Positions 35,904 through 44,847 of a stretch of DNA of 64,000 nucleotides are shown piece after piece; the stretch's first letter is position 1; each line of letters starts with the position of its first letter. Source of the DNA: Stenotrophomonas sp. 364 (lineage in GTDB: Bacteria > Pseudomonadota > Gammaproteobacteria > Xanthomonadales > Xanthomonadaceae); NCBI RefSeq assembly GCF_009832905.1, contig NZ_CP047135.1, positions 3,388,001 through 3,452,000 on the forward strand, in the 5' to 3' direction. Position numbers and translations under genes: made by a program. Under the pieces are notes generated by a model. The model did no database searches. It was not told where the DNA came from and saw only the letters and a program-made list of their open reading frames with translations.

Positions 35904-37130
35904 ATGCCTCAGCCCCATGACCATTGCGACCACCTGCCCGGCGAACACTGCGCGGGCGACCACGACCACGCGCCGCGGCTGATTCCGCCGCCGCTGGCGC
36001 TGTACGTGCACCTGCCATGGTGCGTGCGCAAATGCCCGTACTGCGATTTCAACTCGCACGCGGCCAAGGGTGAACTGCCGTTCGAGGCGTACATCGATGC
36101 CCTGATCCGCGACCTGGACCAGGATCTGCCGCTGGTCTGGGGCCGGGTGGTGAGCAGTGTGTTCTTCGGCGGTGGCACGCCCAGCCTGTTCCCGCCCGAG
36201 GCGATCGACCGCTTCCTGCAGGCGGCATCGGCGCGGCTGCGCTTCGCGCCGAACCTGGAAGTGACCCTGGAGACCAACCCGGGCACCGCCGAGCACGGTC
36301 GCTTCGACCGCTACCGCGCGGCCGGCGTGAACCGGATCAGCTTCGGCATCCAGACCTTCAACGACGAGGCGCTCAAGCGCCTGGGCCGCATCCACGACAG
36401 TGGCGAAGCCGAGCGCGCGGTGAAGCTGGCACAGGATGCGGGCTACGACAATTTCAACATCGACCTGATGTACGCGCTGCCACAGCAGACGCTGGCCCAG
36501 GCCGAACATGACCTGGAACGCGCGTTCGCGCTGCAGCCTACGCACATGTCGCACTACCAGCTCACCCTGGAGCCGAACACGGTGTTCTTCGCGCGGCCGC
36601 CGCAGGGCATTCCCGACGAAGATTCGGCGTGGGACATCCAGGAGCACTGCCAGGCGCTGCTGGCCGAGGCTGGCTACGCCCAGTACGAGGTGAGCGCCTA
36701 TGCCAAGCCGGGCCGGCAGAGCGCGCACAACCTGAACTACTGGCGCTTCGGCGACTACCTGGGCATCGGCGCGGGCGCGCACGGCAAGATCAGCAGCGGT
36801 GCCGAGCAGCACGTGCTGCGCCGCTGGAAGCACAAGCACCCGCAGACCTTCATGGACGCTGCCGGCACGGCCGCGGCGATCGGCGGCGACGACGTGATCG
36901 ATGGCGAGCGCCTGCCGTTCGAATACATGCTCAACCTGCTGCGCCTGCATGAAGGGTTCACCCTGAAGGACTTCGAGTCGCGCACCGGGCTGGAGCGCAC
37001 GCGCATCGCCGTGCCCTTGCAGGCGGCGATCCAGCGCGGCTGGATGACCCTGGACGGCGAGCATGCCCGCCCCACCGAGCTGGGCCGGCGCTTTACCAAC
37101 GACGTGGTCGAACTGTTCCTCCCCGCGTAG
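35904..37130 (+). CDS. hemW: Radical SAM protein HemW (heme chaperone, coproporphyrinogen oxidase-like)
   Basis: 408 residues. C40-x3-C44-x2-C47 (PWCVRKCPYCDFN) binds the 4Fe-4S cluster; FFGGGTPSL and the C-terminal HemN_C domain follow. The CxxxCxxC without the fourth cysteine of true HemN, and the position after rdgB, identify it as HemW, thought to insert heme into target proteins rather than make it. The N-terminus is His/Asp-rich (HDHCDHLPGEHCAGDHDH), an unusual possible metal-binding tail. The stop codon TAG is the TAG of an adjacent GTAG palindrome. Confidence 0.93.
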   Translation: MPQPHDHCDHLPGEHCAGDHDHAPRLIPPPLALYVHLPWCVRKCPYCDFNSHAAKGELPFEAYIDALIRDLDQDLPLVWGRVVSSVFFGGGTPSLFPPEAIDRFLQAASARLRFAPNLEVTLETNPGTAEHGRFDRYRAAGVNRISFGIQTFNDEALKRLGRIHDSGEAERAVKLAQDAGYDNFNIDLMYALPQQTLAQAEHDLERAFALQPTHMSHYQLTLEPNTVFFARPPQGIPDEDSAWDIQEHCQALLAEAGYAQYEVSAYAKPGRQSAHNLNYWRFGDYLGIGAGAHGKISSGAEQHVLRRWKHKHPQTFMDAAGTAAAIGGDDVIDGERLPFEYMLNLLRLHEGFTLKDFESRTGLERTRIAVPLQAAIQRGWMTLDGEHARPTELGRRFTNDVVELFLPA

Positions 37131-37337
37131 AGCCGACCGCTGGTCGGCTGCTGTTGGTCTGTTGCCGTTGGTCTGTTGCACGCTGCACACGTTTGGGAAT
37201 CCGCCGAAGGCAGCCGACCAACGGTCGGCTCTACCGCAGGGCGATGCGTGGGGGTAGAGCCGACCGTTGGTCGGCTGCTGTTGGCGACATCCCGGCCGTG
37301 CGCGAAGAGCAGCCGACCAACGGTCGGCTCTACCCGC
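37127..37337. repeat. Two GTAG palindrome pairs downstream of hemW
   Basis: GTAGAGCCGACCGCTGGTCGGC (from 37127, covering the hemW stop) pairs with GCCGACCAACGGTCGGCTCTACC (about 37213-37235). A second pair is GTAGAGCCGACCGTTGGTCGGC (about 37255) and GCCGACCAACGGTCGGCTCTACC (about 37313-37335). Each half is itself a hairpin. Confidence 0.9.
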
Positions 37338-37419
37338 CGGGTGTCGGGGGATCCCTTCTGGCGGGGACATCGCGAAACCGTTAGATTCCTTACTCTCAGG
37401 TGAGCCGGAACCACAACGG

Positions 37420-39894
37420 ATGTCTGCGTCCGCACCTTCATCGCTCCAGACCGACCCGGCCCGTTTCGCCCACGTGGCCGCACCGCCGCGCGTGCGCCGC
37501 CTGCTGGCGTCACTGCATGGGCTGGCCGCGCAGACCCTGGCCACGCCGCTGAAGCTGACCATCGTGGAACTGGAACGCGAGCTGTTCCGCGATGCCGAGC
37601 GCGCGCGAAACAGCCAGATCCAGGCTGACATCTACGCCCAGACCCGGCGGCTGCACGAGGTCAACGCGCAGTTCGCCCCGCTGTTCCTGGAGGCACTGGG
37701 GCACGCCCTGGCCCAGCTGCGCGAGCCGCGCGTGCGCCATGTGCCGGCCCCGGCGGCCAGCACCCTCACCGCCAGTACCCTGACCCTGGTCGCCGACACC
37801 GATATCGACCGCGACATCGTGCTGGTGGAGATCATCCGCCGCGAGGCGCAACGCTCGGCCAGCGCCCTGCAGCTGCTGGGGCAACGCTTCGCGGTACTCG
37901 CCGCCGGTCCGGAGTTCGACGTCGAAGACCTGCCGTTCGGCCCGCATGTGCTGTGCCGGATCGTGCGGGAACTGGGCGAACGCTTCGAGCTCGGGCTGGA
38001 GACCCAGCTGGCGCTCTACCGCGTGTTCGACCGCCAGCTGATCGACCGGTTGGGCGAACTGCTGGAGCGCGCCAATATCCTGCTGGGCCACGAAGGCATC
38101 CTGCCCGGCTTGGTGTATACCCCTTACCTGGCGCGGTCGGCCACGACCCGGCGTATCGTCACCGGCCCCGAACGCAGCGGCCCCGCGCGTGAAGGCGGCA
38201 AGGTCAATCGCCCCCTGACCGGCTGGAGCGGATCGGCCCGCAACAGCGGGTGGGCGGCGATGACCAGCGAAGCGATGGGCGACCTGCCCGCCTCGCTGCG
38301 TCCCGGCCCACCCTCGCCTGCCACTGACACAGGTAGCGCGCCCGCATCCGCATCCGCAGCAGCCGCCGCGCCGCAGGATCTGTCGGCGCCGGCGATGTCG
38401 GCCCTGCACCAGTTGCTGGACGCCGCGCGGCACGCCAGCGCCAACGGACTGGCCGGGACGGCGGGCAGCGCGGCAGACGAAGCCGTCGGCAGTGCCGCGA
38501 CCGCAGGCAGCACTTTGCCGTCGCCGGGCGTTCCCGCGGCGGCCACCCCCGGTTCCTCGGCCGGCCCGCCGGTGGCGGTGGCCAGCGAATCGGTGCACGC
38601 CACCCTGGCCAAGCTGCAGGCGCAGAGCGCCGGTACCGGCACGGCCCGGCGCAGCATGGCCGACCTGCACAACGCGCTGCTGGCTCAGATGCGCGCCGAC
38701 CATGGCGCGCAGGCCGCCTTGACCGTCAAGGACAGCGACACCTTCGACCTGCTGGACATGCTGTACGGGCAGATCCAGCGCGAGGTGCGCCCGGACGCCG
38801 TCGCCGCCGACCTGCTGGCGCGGCTGCAGGTGCCGGTGGCACGGGCGGCCCTGTCAGACCCCGCGTTCTTCGTGCGCGATCAGCATCCGGCGCGGGAGCT
38901 GCTCAATGCGGTGGCCGAGGCAGGTGCCAACTGGCTGGGCGAAGACGACGTGGATCCGCAGCTGGTTCAGAAGCTGGGCCGCGCCGTTGACCAGGTGGTG
39001 GACGGCTACCAGGGCGACGCAGCGGTGTTCGAGGCCGCCAACGAAGACATCCAGCAGCACTTCCGCGCGCTGGCGCACAAGGCCGAACTGGCCGAGCGCC
39101 GCCATGTGGAAGCCGCGCGCGGCAAGGAACGCCTGGAGTCGGCCAAACAGCAGGCCGGGGCCAGCATCGAACAGCTGTGCGCCCAATCCGACCCGCCGCG
39201 CTTCGTGCAGTCGCTGCTGAAGCAGGCGTGGTCGGACGTGCTCACGCTCACCCTGCTCCGGCACGGCGAAGGCTCCGAGCAATGGCAGCAGCGCGAGCAG
39301 GAAACCGCCCGGATTGCCGAGGTGACCTGCCAGCCGCCGGGCACCGCGCCCAGCGATGCCGACCTGGGCGGCCAGGTGGAAGCCGCGCTGCTGCAGGTGG
39401 GCTACCACCAGGACGAAGCGGCCGCGATTGCGCGGCGCCTGTCCTCTCCGGGCGGCGAAGATGAAGGCAGTTCGCGCACCGAACTGACCGCGCGCATCCG
39501 TGCCCGCACCCGTCTGGGCGAACAGGGCGAGGGCCACGAGCCACGCAAGGTCGCGCCGCTGGCACGCAGCCTGGCCGAGGAAGACTGCTATCGCCAGCTG
39601 CGCACGCTGCCGTTCGGCACCTGGTTTGAATTCACCACCAACCAGCAGGGCGACCTGCGCCGCCAGCGGCTGTCGTGGTACAGCCTGCTGACCGACAATG
39701 CGCTGTTCGTCAATCCGCGCGGCCAGAAGGTGGGCGAGCATTCGCTGGATGCGCTGGCCCGCCTGATGGCGCACGGCCAGGTACGCATCGTCAGCGAAGA
39801 CAAGAGCCGCCTGATCGACCGTGCCTGGCAGGCCACGCTGCGCACGCTGCGTTCGCTGGCCGGCCCCGGCCCCGCCGCGGAGACCGCACCATGA
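37420..39894 (+). CDS. DUF1631-family protein
   Basis: 824 residues. The N-terminal about 270 residues are helical (RVRRLLASLHGLAAQTLATPLK, YTPYLARS) and the middle 300-420 is a low-complexity Ala/Ser/Pro/Gly linker. A second helical block follows. The C-terminal DUF1631 segment (LPFGTWFEFTTNQQGDLRRQRLSW, NALFVNPRGQKV) resembles a PilZ-like barrel. No catalytic motif. The stop overlaps the start of a PilZ-domain gene (ATGA), which suggests a shared role in cyclic-di-GMP signalling; this is inference from coupling. Confidence 0.9.
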   Translation: MSASAPSSLQTDPARFAHVAAPPRVRRLLASLHGLAAQTLATPLKLTIVELERELFRDAERARNSQIQADIYAQTRRLHEVNAQFAPLFLEALGHALAQLREPRVRHVPAPAASTLTASTLTLVADTDIDRDIVLVEIIRREAQRSASALQLLGQRFAVLAAGPEFDVEDLPFGPHVLCRIVRELGERFELGLETQLALYRVFDRQLIDRLGELLERANILLGHEGILPGLVYTPYLARSATTRRIVTGPERSGPAREGGKVNRPLTGWSGSARNSGWAAMTSEAMGDLPASLRPGPPSPATDTGSAPASASAAAAAPQDLSAPAMSALHQLLDAARHASANGLAGTAGSAADEAVGSAATAGSTLPSPGVPAAATPGSSAGPPVAVASESVHATLAKLQAQSAGTGTARRSMADLHNALLAQMRADHGAQAALTVKDSDTFDLLDMLYGQIQREVRPDAVAADLLARLQVPVARAALSDPAFFVRDQHPARELLNAVAEAGANWLGEDDVDPQLVQKLGRAVDQVVDGYQGDAAVFEAANEDIQQHFRALAHKAELAERRHVEAARGKERLESAKQQAGASIEQLCAQSDPPRFVQSLLKQAWSDVLTLTLLRHGEGSEQWQQREQETARIAEVTCQPPGTAPSDADLGGQVEAALLQVGYHQDEAAAIARRLSSPGGEDEGSSRTELTARIRARTRLGEQGEGHEPRKVAPLARSLAEEDCYRQLRTLPFGTWFEFTTNQQGDLRRQRLSWYSLLTDNALFVNPRGQKVGEHSLDALARLMAHGQVRIVSEDKSRLIDRAWQATLRTLRSLAGPGPAAETAP

Positions 39895-40244
39895 CCGCCG
39901 ATACCGATACCCGCCGCGCGCCCCGCCGCCAGGTGGCTGAGCTGGTGCCTGTGACCGACATGCTGGCCGAGACGGTGGTCGGACGGCTCGGCAACATTTC
40001 CGAGACCGGCATGCTCATGCTCGCCTCGGTGCCGATGCACGACGACGCGCTGTACCAGCTGCAGTTCGCCATTCCCGGCCCGAACGGGCAGTCGCTGGCA
40101 CTGGACGTGGGCGCGCACCAGCTGTGGAGCGAGCAGACCCATGCCCCCGGCCAGGCCTGGGTGGGCTTCCGTTTCATCACCCTCAGCCGCGAGCACCGCG
40201 AATTGCTGCGGGCGTGGATCGCGCAGGAAAGTTCGGCGGTCTGA
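39891..40244 (+). CDS. PilZ-domain protein
   Basis: 117 residues, a single PilZ domain: RRAPRRQVAEL near the N-terminus stands for the RxxxR motif, and GRLGNISETGMLML for the (D/N)xSxxG motif of cyclic-di-GMP binders (N-I-S-E-T-G). WVGFRFITLSREHRELL forms the C-terminal strand and helix. Translated directly after the DUF1631 protein with a 4-bp overlap. Confidence 0.9.
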   Translation: MTADTDTRRAPRRQVAELVPVTDMLAETVVGRLGNISETGMLMLASVPMHDDALYQLQFAIPGPNGQSLALDVGAHQLWSEQTHAPGQAWVGFRFITLSREHRELLRAWIAQESSAV

Positions 40245-40326
40245 GTGCCGGTTCCGGCACAGCGCAACGGGCCTGATTGCGGCAGAATCATAGGCTGCAC
40301 TCCGCACTGCCCAACGAGCCTCCGCG

Positions 40327-41655
40327 ATGAACCAGCCTGACCTCGGCGCCCTGTATTCCCATCACGTCAGCGTGCTGCGCCAGCGTGCCGATGAAGCGCT
40401 GGCGCGTGGCGGCTTCGACCACCTGGTCATTCCCAGCGGCACCCAGCATTTCCAGGTTTTCGACGACCGCGACTACCCCTACGCGGTCAACCCGAATTTC
40501 AAGGCGTGGCTGCCGCTGACCAAGCTGCCCAACAGCTGGCTGGTGTACACCCCCGGGCAGCGTCCGACGCTGATCTTCTTCCAACCGTTCGACTACTGGC
40601 ACGTGGTGCCCGACGCCCCCAACGGCTGGTGGGTGGAGCACTTCGACATCGAGATCATCCGCAGCGCCGAGCACGCCCTGGCGCTGCTGCCCAAGGACCC
40701 GGCGCGCTGCGCGATCCTGGGCGAGCCGCAGAGCACCCTGGGCGCGTTCGTGCCGAACAATCCCGCGCCGGTGTTGCACTACCTGGACTGGCAGCGCGGC
40801 TACAAGACCCCGTATGAAATCGCCCTGATGCGCCAGGCCCAGCGCCTGGGCGTGCGCGGCCACCGCGCCGCCGAGGCCGCGTTCCGTGCCGGCGCCAGCG
40901 AGTTCGAGATCCACATGGCCTACTGCAGCGCGGTGGGCCAGGACGCCAATGAACTGCCCTACGGCAACATCATCGGCCTCAACGAACATGCCGCGGTGCT
41001 GCACTACACCGACCTGGGCCGCAGCGCACCCAACCCGCTGCGCAGCTTCCTGATCGATGCCGGTGCCAGCGCGCACGGGTACGCCAGCGACATCACCCGC
41101 ACCTACGCCGCCGCCGGCCATGACGAGTTCCAGGCCATGATCGACGCCGTCGACGCGGCCCAGCAGCAGATGGCCGCCGGCGTGCGTGCCGGGGTGGACT
41201 ACAAGCAGCTGCACGTGGACGCGCACCTGTCGTTGATGGGCATCCTCAAAGACTTCGGCGTGCTCAAGGTGTCGCCCGAGGCGGCCCTGGCCACCGGCGT
41301 CAGCGCGGCATTCTTCCCGCACGGGCTGGGCCATCTGATCGGCCTGCAGGTCCACGACGTGGCCGGGTTCGCCGCCAGCGACCGCGGCGGCCGCATCGAA
41401 CGCCCGCAGGGCCACCCGTACCTGCGCCTGACCCGCGTGCTGGAGCCGGGCATGGTGGTGACCATCGAGCCGGGCGTGTACTTCATCGACATGCTGCTGG
41501 ACGAAGTGAAGCAGGCCGGCAACGGCAACAGCATCGACTGGAACCGCGTCGACTTCTTCCGCCCTTACGGCGGCATCCGCATCGAAGACGAAGTGTTGTG
41601 CACCGAAGGCGATGCCGACAACCTCACCCGCCCGGCGTTCGCCGCGGCCGATTGA
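40327..41655 (+). CDS. pepQ: Xaa-Pro dipeptidase (M24 family)
   Basis: 442 residues. The pita-bread fold has all five metal ligands: LIDAGA...YASDITRTY (two Asp), FPHGLGHLIGLQVHD (His), VTIEPGVYFID (Glu) and GGIRIEDE (Glu). NEHAAVLHYT is the substrate His region. Hydrolyses dipeptides with C-terminal proline. The long N-terminal domain with YPYAVNPNFKAW is typical of PepQ and not of PepP. Stands alone between two repeats. Confidence 0.94.
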   Translation: MNQPDLGALYSHHVSVLRQRADEALARGGFDHLVIPSGTQHFQVFDDRDYPYAVNPNFKAWLPLTKLPNSWLVYTPGQRPTLIFFQPFDYWHVVPDAPNGWWVEHFDIEIIRSAEHALALLPKDPARCAILGEPQSTLGAFVPNNPAPVLHYLDWQRGYKTPYEIALMRQAQRLGVRGHRAAEAAFRAGASEFEIHMAYCSAVGQDANELPYGNIIGLNEHAAVLHYTDLGRSAPNPLRSFLIDAGASAHGYASDITRTYAAAGHDEFQAMIDAVDAAQQQMAAGVRAGVDYKQLHVDAHLSLMGILKDFGVLKVSPEAALATGVSAAFFPHGLGHLIGLQVHDVAGFAASDRGGRIERPQGHPYLRLTRVLEPGMVVTIEPGVYFIDMLLDEVKQAGNGNSIDWNRVDFFRPYGGIRIEDEVLCTEGDADNLTRPAFAAAD

Positions 41656-41660
41656 CCGCG

Positions 41661-41732
41661 GTAGAGCCACCTCATGGGTGGCTGCGCGCGGTGCCGGACC
41701 GCGCGCAGCTGGGCAGAGCCCGGCGCTACCGG
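41661..41732. repeat. GTAG palindrome pair between pepQ and pepP
   Basis: GGTAGAGCCACCTCATGGGTGGCTGCGCGC opens on the plus strand and GCTGGGCAGAGCCCGGCGCTACCGG closes. The closing CTA (41726-41728) is the TAG stop codon of pepP on the minus strand. Confidence 0.85.
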
Positions 41733-43057
41733 GACGCCATTTCCTCTTCGATCTCATCGGCGCTGCGCGCCAGCGCCGCGGTCAGCACCTGGTGCCCATC
41801 CTCGGTGATCAGCACGTCATCCTCGGTGCGGATGCCGATGCCGCGCCAGCGTGCTTCCACGCTGCGGTCATCTGCCGAGACATACAGGCCCGGCTCGATG
41901 GTGAACACCATGCCCGGTTCCAGCATGCGTGAGTCGCCGGCCAGCCGGTAATCGCCCACGTCGTGCACGTCCAGCCCGAGCCAATGCCCGGTCTTGTGCC
42001 GGTAGAAGCGCTGGTAATGGCCTTCGGCGATGTTCTCTTCCACGCTGCCCTTGAGCAACCCCAGGCGCAGCAGGCCTTCGGTGAGGGTCTCCACCGCCGC
42101 CAGATGCCCGGCTTCATACGCATTGCCCGGCCTGGCCTGCGCCAGCGCCGCCGCCTGCGCCGCGCCGACCAGGTCGTGCAACGCACGCTGCTCGGCACTG
42201 AAGCGCCCATTCACCGGGAAGGTGCGGGTGATGTCGCTGGCGTAGCCGCGATACTCGGCGCCGGCATCGATCAGCACCAGTTCGCCATCGCGCGACCGCG
42301 CGTTGTTGTCGCGGTAGTGCAGGATGCAGCCGTTGGCGCCGGCACCGACGATGCTGGAGTACGCCGCGCACGCATCATTGGCCCGGAACTCGCGCTCCAG
42401 GTCGGCCTGCAGTTCGTACTCGTGGATACCCGGGCGCGCCACCCGCATGGCCACCCGGTGGGCCTGCACGCTGATATCGGCGGCGCGCTGCATCAGCGCG
42501 ATCTCGGCGCTGGACTTGAACAGCCGCTGCTCGTGCAGCAGGTGGCCCAGCTCCAGGAATTCATGCGGCGGCTGCGCGCCATGCCGCACCTGCGAGCGCA
42601 CCCGGTTGACCCAGCCGATCAGCTTGAGGTCGAACTCCGCGTCGCGGCCGAAGTGGTAGTACACCCGCGAGCGCCCTTCCAGCAGACCGGGCAGGATGTC
42701 GTCGAGGTCGTCGATCGGGTACGCATCGTCCATCCCGTACTGCGACACCGCGCCTTCCTGCCCGGCACGCGCGCCGTCCCACGCTTCACGGTCGGCGTCG
42801 CGCTCACGGCAGAACAGAATCACCTCACCGTGGCGACGGCCCGGAATCAGCACCAGCACCGCGTCCGGCTCCGGGAAGCCGCTGAGGTACCAGAAGTCCG
42901 AGTCCTGGCGGAACGGATAGTGGGTGTCCAGGCTGCGCACCCGCTCGGCGGCGGCCGGCAGCACCAGGATCGCATCGTCGCCGGCCATTTCCATCAACTG
43001 GTGGCGGCGACGGGAGTATTCGGCGGCGGAGATGCCGGTCAGCTGCCGGATATCCAT
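41726..43057 (-). CDS. pepP: Xaa-Pro aminopeptidase (M24 family)
   Basis: 443 residues. DSDFWYLSGFPEPDAVLVL is the PepP N-domain signature; catalytic ligands lie in LIDAGAEYRGYASDITRTFP, HKTGHWLGLDVHD, FTIEPGLY and GIGIRTEDDV. Removes N-terminal residues preceding proline. The final codons read ASR then TAG, the TAG being part of a GTAG palindrome. It follows ygfB with a 1-bp gap, the conserved ygfB-pepP pair of gammaproteobacteria. Confidence 0.95.
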   Translation of the reverse strand: MDIRQLTGISAAEYSRRRHQLMEMAGDDAILVLPAAAERVRSLDTHYPFRQDSDFWYLSGFPEPDAVLVLIPGRRHGEVILFCRERDADREAWDGARAGQEGAVSQYGMDDAYPIDDLDDILPGLLEGRSRVYYHFGRDAEFDLKLIGWVNRVRSQVRHGAQPPHEFLELGHLLHEQRLFKSSAEIALMQRAADISVQAHRVAMRVARPGIHEYELQADLEREFRANDACAAYSSIVGAGANGCILHYRDNNARSRDGELVLIDAGAEYRGYASDITRTFPVNGRFSAEQRALHDLVGAAQAAALAQARPGNAYEAGHLAAVETLTEGLLRLGLLKGSVEENIAEGHYQRFYRHKTGHWLGLDVHDVGDYRLAGDSRMLEPGMVFTIEPGLYVSADDRSVEARWRGIGIRTEDDVLITEDGHQVLTAALARSADEIEEEMASR

Positions 43058-43058
43058 C

Positions 43059-43607
43059 TCAGTTCAGGCGCTGCCGGTGGCGCGCGGCCATCACGCAGTC
43101 GCCGTGCAGCAGCAGCACCGCCACGCGGATGAACTCTTCGATCTCGGCCAGCGCGTCTTCGTCATCATCGTTGCCGCTTTCGAAGTCTTCGCTGGAGGCC
43201 TGGGCCAGCTTGGCCAGGTCGTTCAGTGCTTCTTCGCCCTCTTCGGACAGCGTCGGGCGACGGCCACCGGAACCCAGCCCGAAGCCGCCCAGGAAGGCGC
43301 GCGCCCAGGTGAACAGTGCATCGGCCTGCGCGGCCGTGTCGCTGGCGTCGCTGAGCAGCAGCTCGAATGCAAAGTCGCGGTCTTCCAGCTGCGCCACGCT
43401 GGCCTGCAACAACTGCGACAGCGGATCGTCCTCGGCGGGCAACGGCAGGTTGTCATCGGCCAGCACCCGCGCCGGCCATTCGCGCACCGGCGCACCGCCG
43501 GCAGACAGCCAGCCGCACAGCCCGCCATGCAGTTCGGCGGCATTGGCGCCCAGGCCCAACGCCTGGCTGGCCTTGTTTACGTCATCGACACTCGGAAGTT
43601 CGGTCAT
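43059..43607 (-). CDS. ygfB: UPF0149 family protein YgfB
   Basis: 182 residues, all-helical and acidic: ELHGGLCGWLSAGG, LFTWARAFLGGFGLGSG and EEFIRVAVLLLHGD are UPF0149 blocks. Function is not firmly known in most species; in Pseudomonas aeruginosa YgfB is reported to affect ampDh3 expression. ATG at 43607; next to pepP and divergent from the zap genes. Confidence 0.93.
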   Translation of the reverse strand: MTELPSVDDVNKASQALGLGANAAELHGGLCGWLSAGGAPVREWPARVLADDNLPLPAEDDPLSQLLQASVAQLEDRDFAFELLLSDASDTAAQADALFTWARAFLGGFGLGSGGRRPTLSEEGEEALNDLAKLAQASSEDFESGNDDDEDALAEIEEFIRVAVLLLHGDCVMAARHRQRLN

Positions 43608-43805
43608 CTTGGGGCTCGATCGGAAAAAGGCGCCGGGGCCGCCGGGGGCGGCGCTCTGGCAGCGTGACAGTGTAGCAATCCGCCCGTGGCCGTCGGGTTG
43701 CCATCGCATTCCCGGGCAGGCGTTGCGGGGGCAACCCGGCCCCTGCCCAAGCCCCCGTCATTATTCGCTTGACCGCCTCCACTGCCCTTGCCTATCGTGC
43801 CGAAC

Positions 43806-44027
43806 ATGGAACCCTCCGACGCCATCACCCAATTGCAGGCCTTCGCCGCCCGGGTGGAGGCGTTGCTGGAACGCAACCAGCGCCTGGCCGAGGAGAACCG
43901 CAGCCTGCGCCACCAGCAGGAACAGCTGGTCGCCGAGCGCTCGCAGCTGCTGGCCAAGAACGAACAGGCCCGCTCCCGGGTCGAAGCGATGATCACCCGC
44001 CTCAAGTCCCTGGAGCAGCACACATGA
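43806..44027 (+). CDS. ZapB-like coiled-coil cell-division protein (TIGR02449 family)
   Basis: 73 residues, predicted to be one continuous coiled coil (VEALLERNQRLAEENRSLRHQQEQL). Proteins of this small family lie immediately before zapA and are assumed to take part in Z-ring organisation. The stop overlaps the zapA start by 4 bp (ATGA). Confidence 0.88.
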   Translation: MEPSDAITQLQAFAARVEALLERNQRLAEENRSLRHQQEQLVAERSQLLAKNEQARSRVEAMITRLKSLEQHT

Positions 44028-44320
44028 GCCAGACCGAACCGGTCAGTGTCCGCATCCTGGACCGTGAATACACGGTGGGCGTGGGCCCGGAAGAGAAGGA
44101 AATCCTCACCGCCGCCGCCCGGCTGCTGGATGCGAAGATGCGCGAGATCCGCGGCAGCAACCGCATGGCCGCCGTGGACCGGGTGGCCGTGCTGGCCGCC
44201 TTGAACCTGGCCCATGAGCTGCAACAGCTGCGCGATGAACACGCGCGCCAGGGCGTGGCGCTGCAGCAGACCCTGGCCGATCTGAACCGGCGGCTGGACC
44301 GGGCGATCGACGGGGCGTGA
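44024..44320 (+). CDS. zapA: Cell-division protein ZapA
   Basis: 98 residues: SVRILDREYTVGVGPEEKEILTAAARLLDAKM is the ZapA globular head, followed by the coiled-coil dimerisation tail (LQQLRDEHARQGVALQQTL). ZapA cross-links FtsZ filaments. Its position before 6S RNA and fthC is conserved in gammaproteobacteria. Confidence 0.95.
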   Translation: MSQTEPVSVRILDREYTVGVGPEEKEILTAAARLLDAKMREIRGSNRMAAVDRVAVLAALNLAHELQQLRDEHARQGVALQQTLADLNRRLDRAIDGA

Positions 44321-44328
44321 GCCCCTAC

Positions 44329-44458
44329 CGGTAGAGCCGACCGTTGGTCGGCTTTAGCTGAATTGCCAGGCAGCCGACCAACGGTCGGCTCTACCTCCTT
44401 CATTATGTAGCCGACCAACGGTCGGCTCTACCTCGTTGGTTATGCAACCGACCAACGG
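44329..44458. repeat. GTAG palindrome cluster between zapA and 6S RNA
   Basis: One opening half (GGTAGAGCCGACCGTTGGTCGGC, 44330) and two or three closing halves (GCCGACCAACGGTCGGCTCTACC at about 44373 and 44411, and a decayed ACCGACCAACGGCC at about 44448). Confidence 0.9.
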
Positions 44459-44569
44459 CCGATGTTCCACGGCAGGTTTCATTGCACAAGGCCATCGCAT
44501 GGCCTTCATCGATCTGAATTCAGCTGCAATCCGACCGACGAACGGCCTACCCCTCGGCGCGCGCTTGGC

Positions 44570-44575
44570 TATAAT
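44570..44575 (+). promoter_or_regulatory. -10 box of the 6S RNA promoter
   Basis: Consensus TATAAT sits 7 bases before the start predicted from the 6S closing stem. No good -35 hexamer is seen at the usual distance. Confidence 0.6.
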
Positions 44576-44581
44576 GGCGAC

Positions 44582-44770
44582 GCGTTCTCTGCTGTGAACG
44601 ACGGCGTGTGCAAACATTCGCCTTGTCCCTTAATTACGACCACGGGTGCGCGACGGCGCCGGGAGTGCAAGTCCGCCTTGTAGCGGGAAGCCCGAAGGAA
44701 CCCCAGCGTACCCACTTGAACCCCGGGTTCAAGGTCGTTTCGCACGCATCGTCACCGCGGAGAATGCAGT
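44582..44770 (+). ncRNA. ssrS: 6S RNA
   Basis: Located between zapA and fthC, the conserved 6S RNA site. The 5' part (TTCTCTGC, GACGGCGTGTGCAAAC) pairs with the 3' part (GTTTCGCACGCATCGTC, GCGGAGAA) to form the long closing stem. The middle gives the largely unpaired bubble that mimics an open promoter and binds sigma-70 RNA polymerase holoenzyme. Ends are approximate. No protein-coding frame is supported here. Confidence 0.88.
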
Positions 44771-44778
44771 ATTCCTGC

Positions 44779-44815
44779 AAGAGCGACGCCCCTACCGGGA
44801 CGTCGCTCTTGTTTT
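44779..44815 (+). terminator. Terminator after 6S RNA
   Basis: AAGAGCGACGCCC pairs with GGGACGTCGCTCTT (one bulged A), then GTTTT. It lies just before fthC, so fthC must have its own start or rely on read-through. Confidence 0.75.
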
Positions 44816-44847
44816 ATCCGCGCCCGCACCACGCCCCGGACCCAGGC

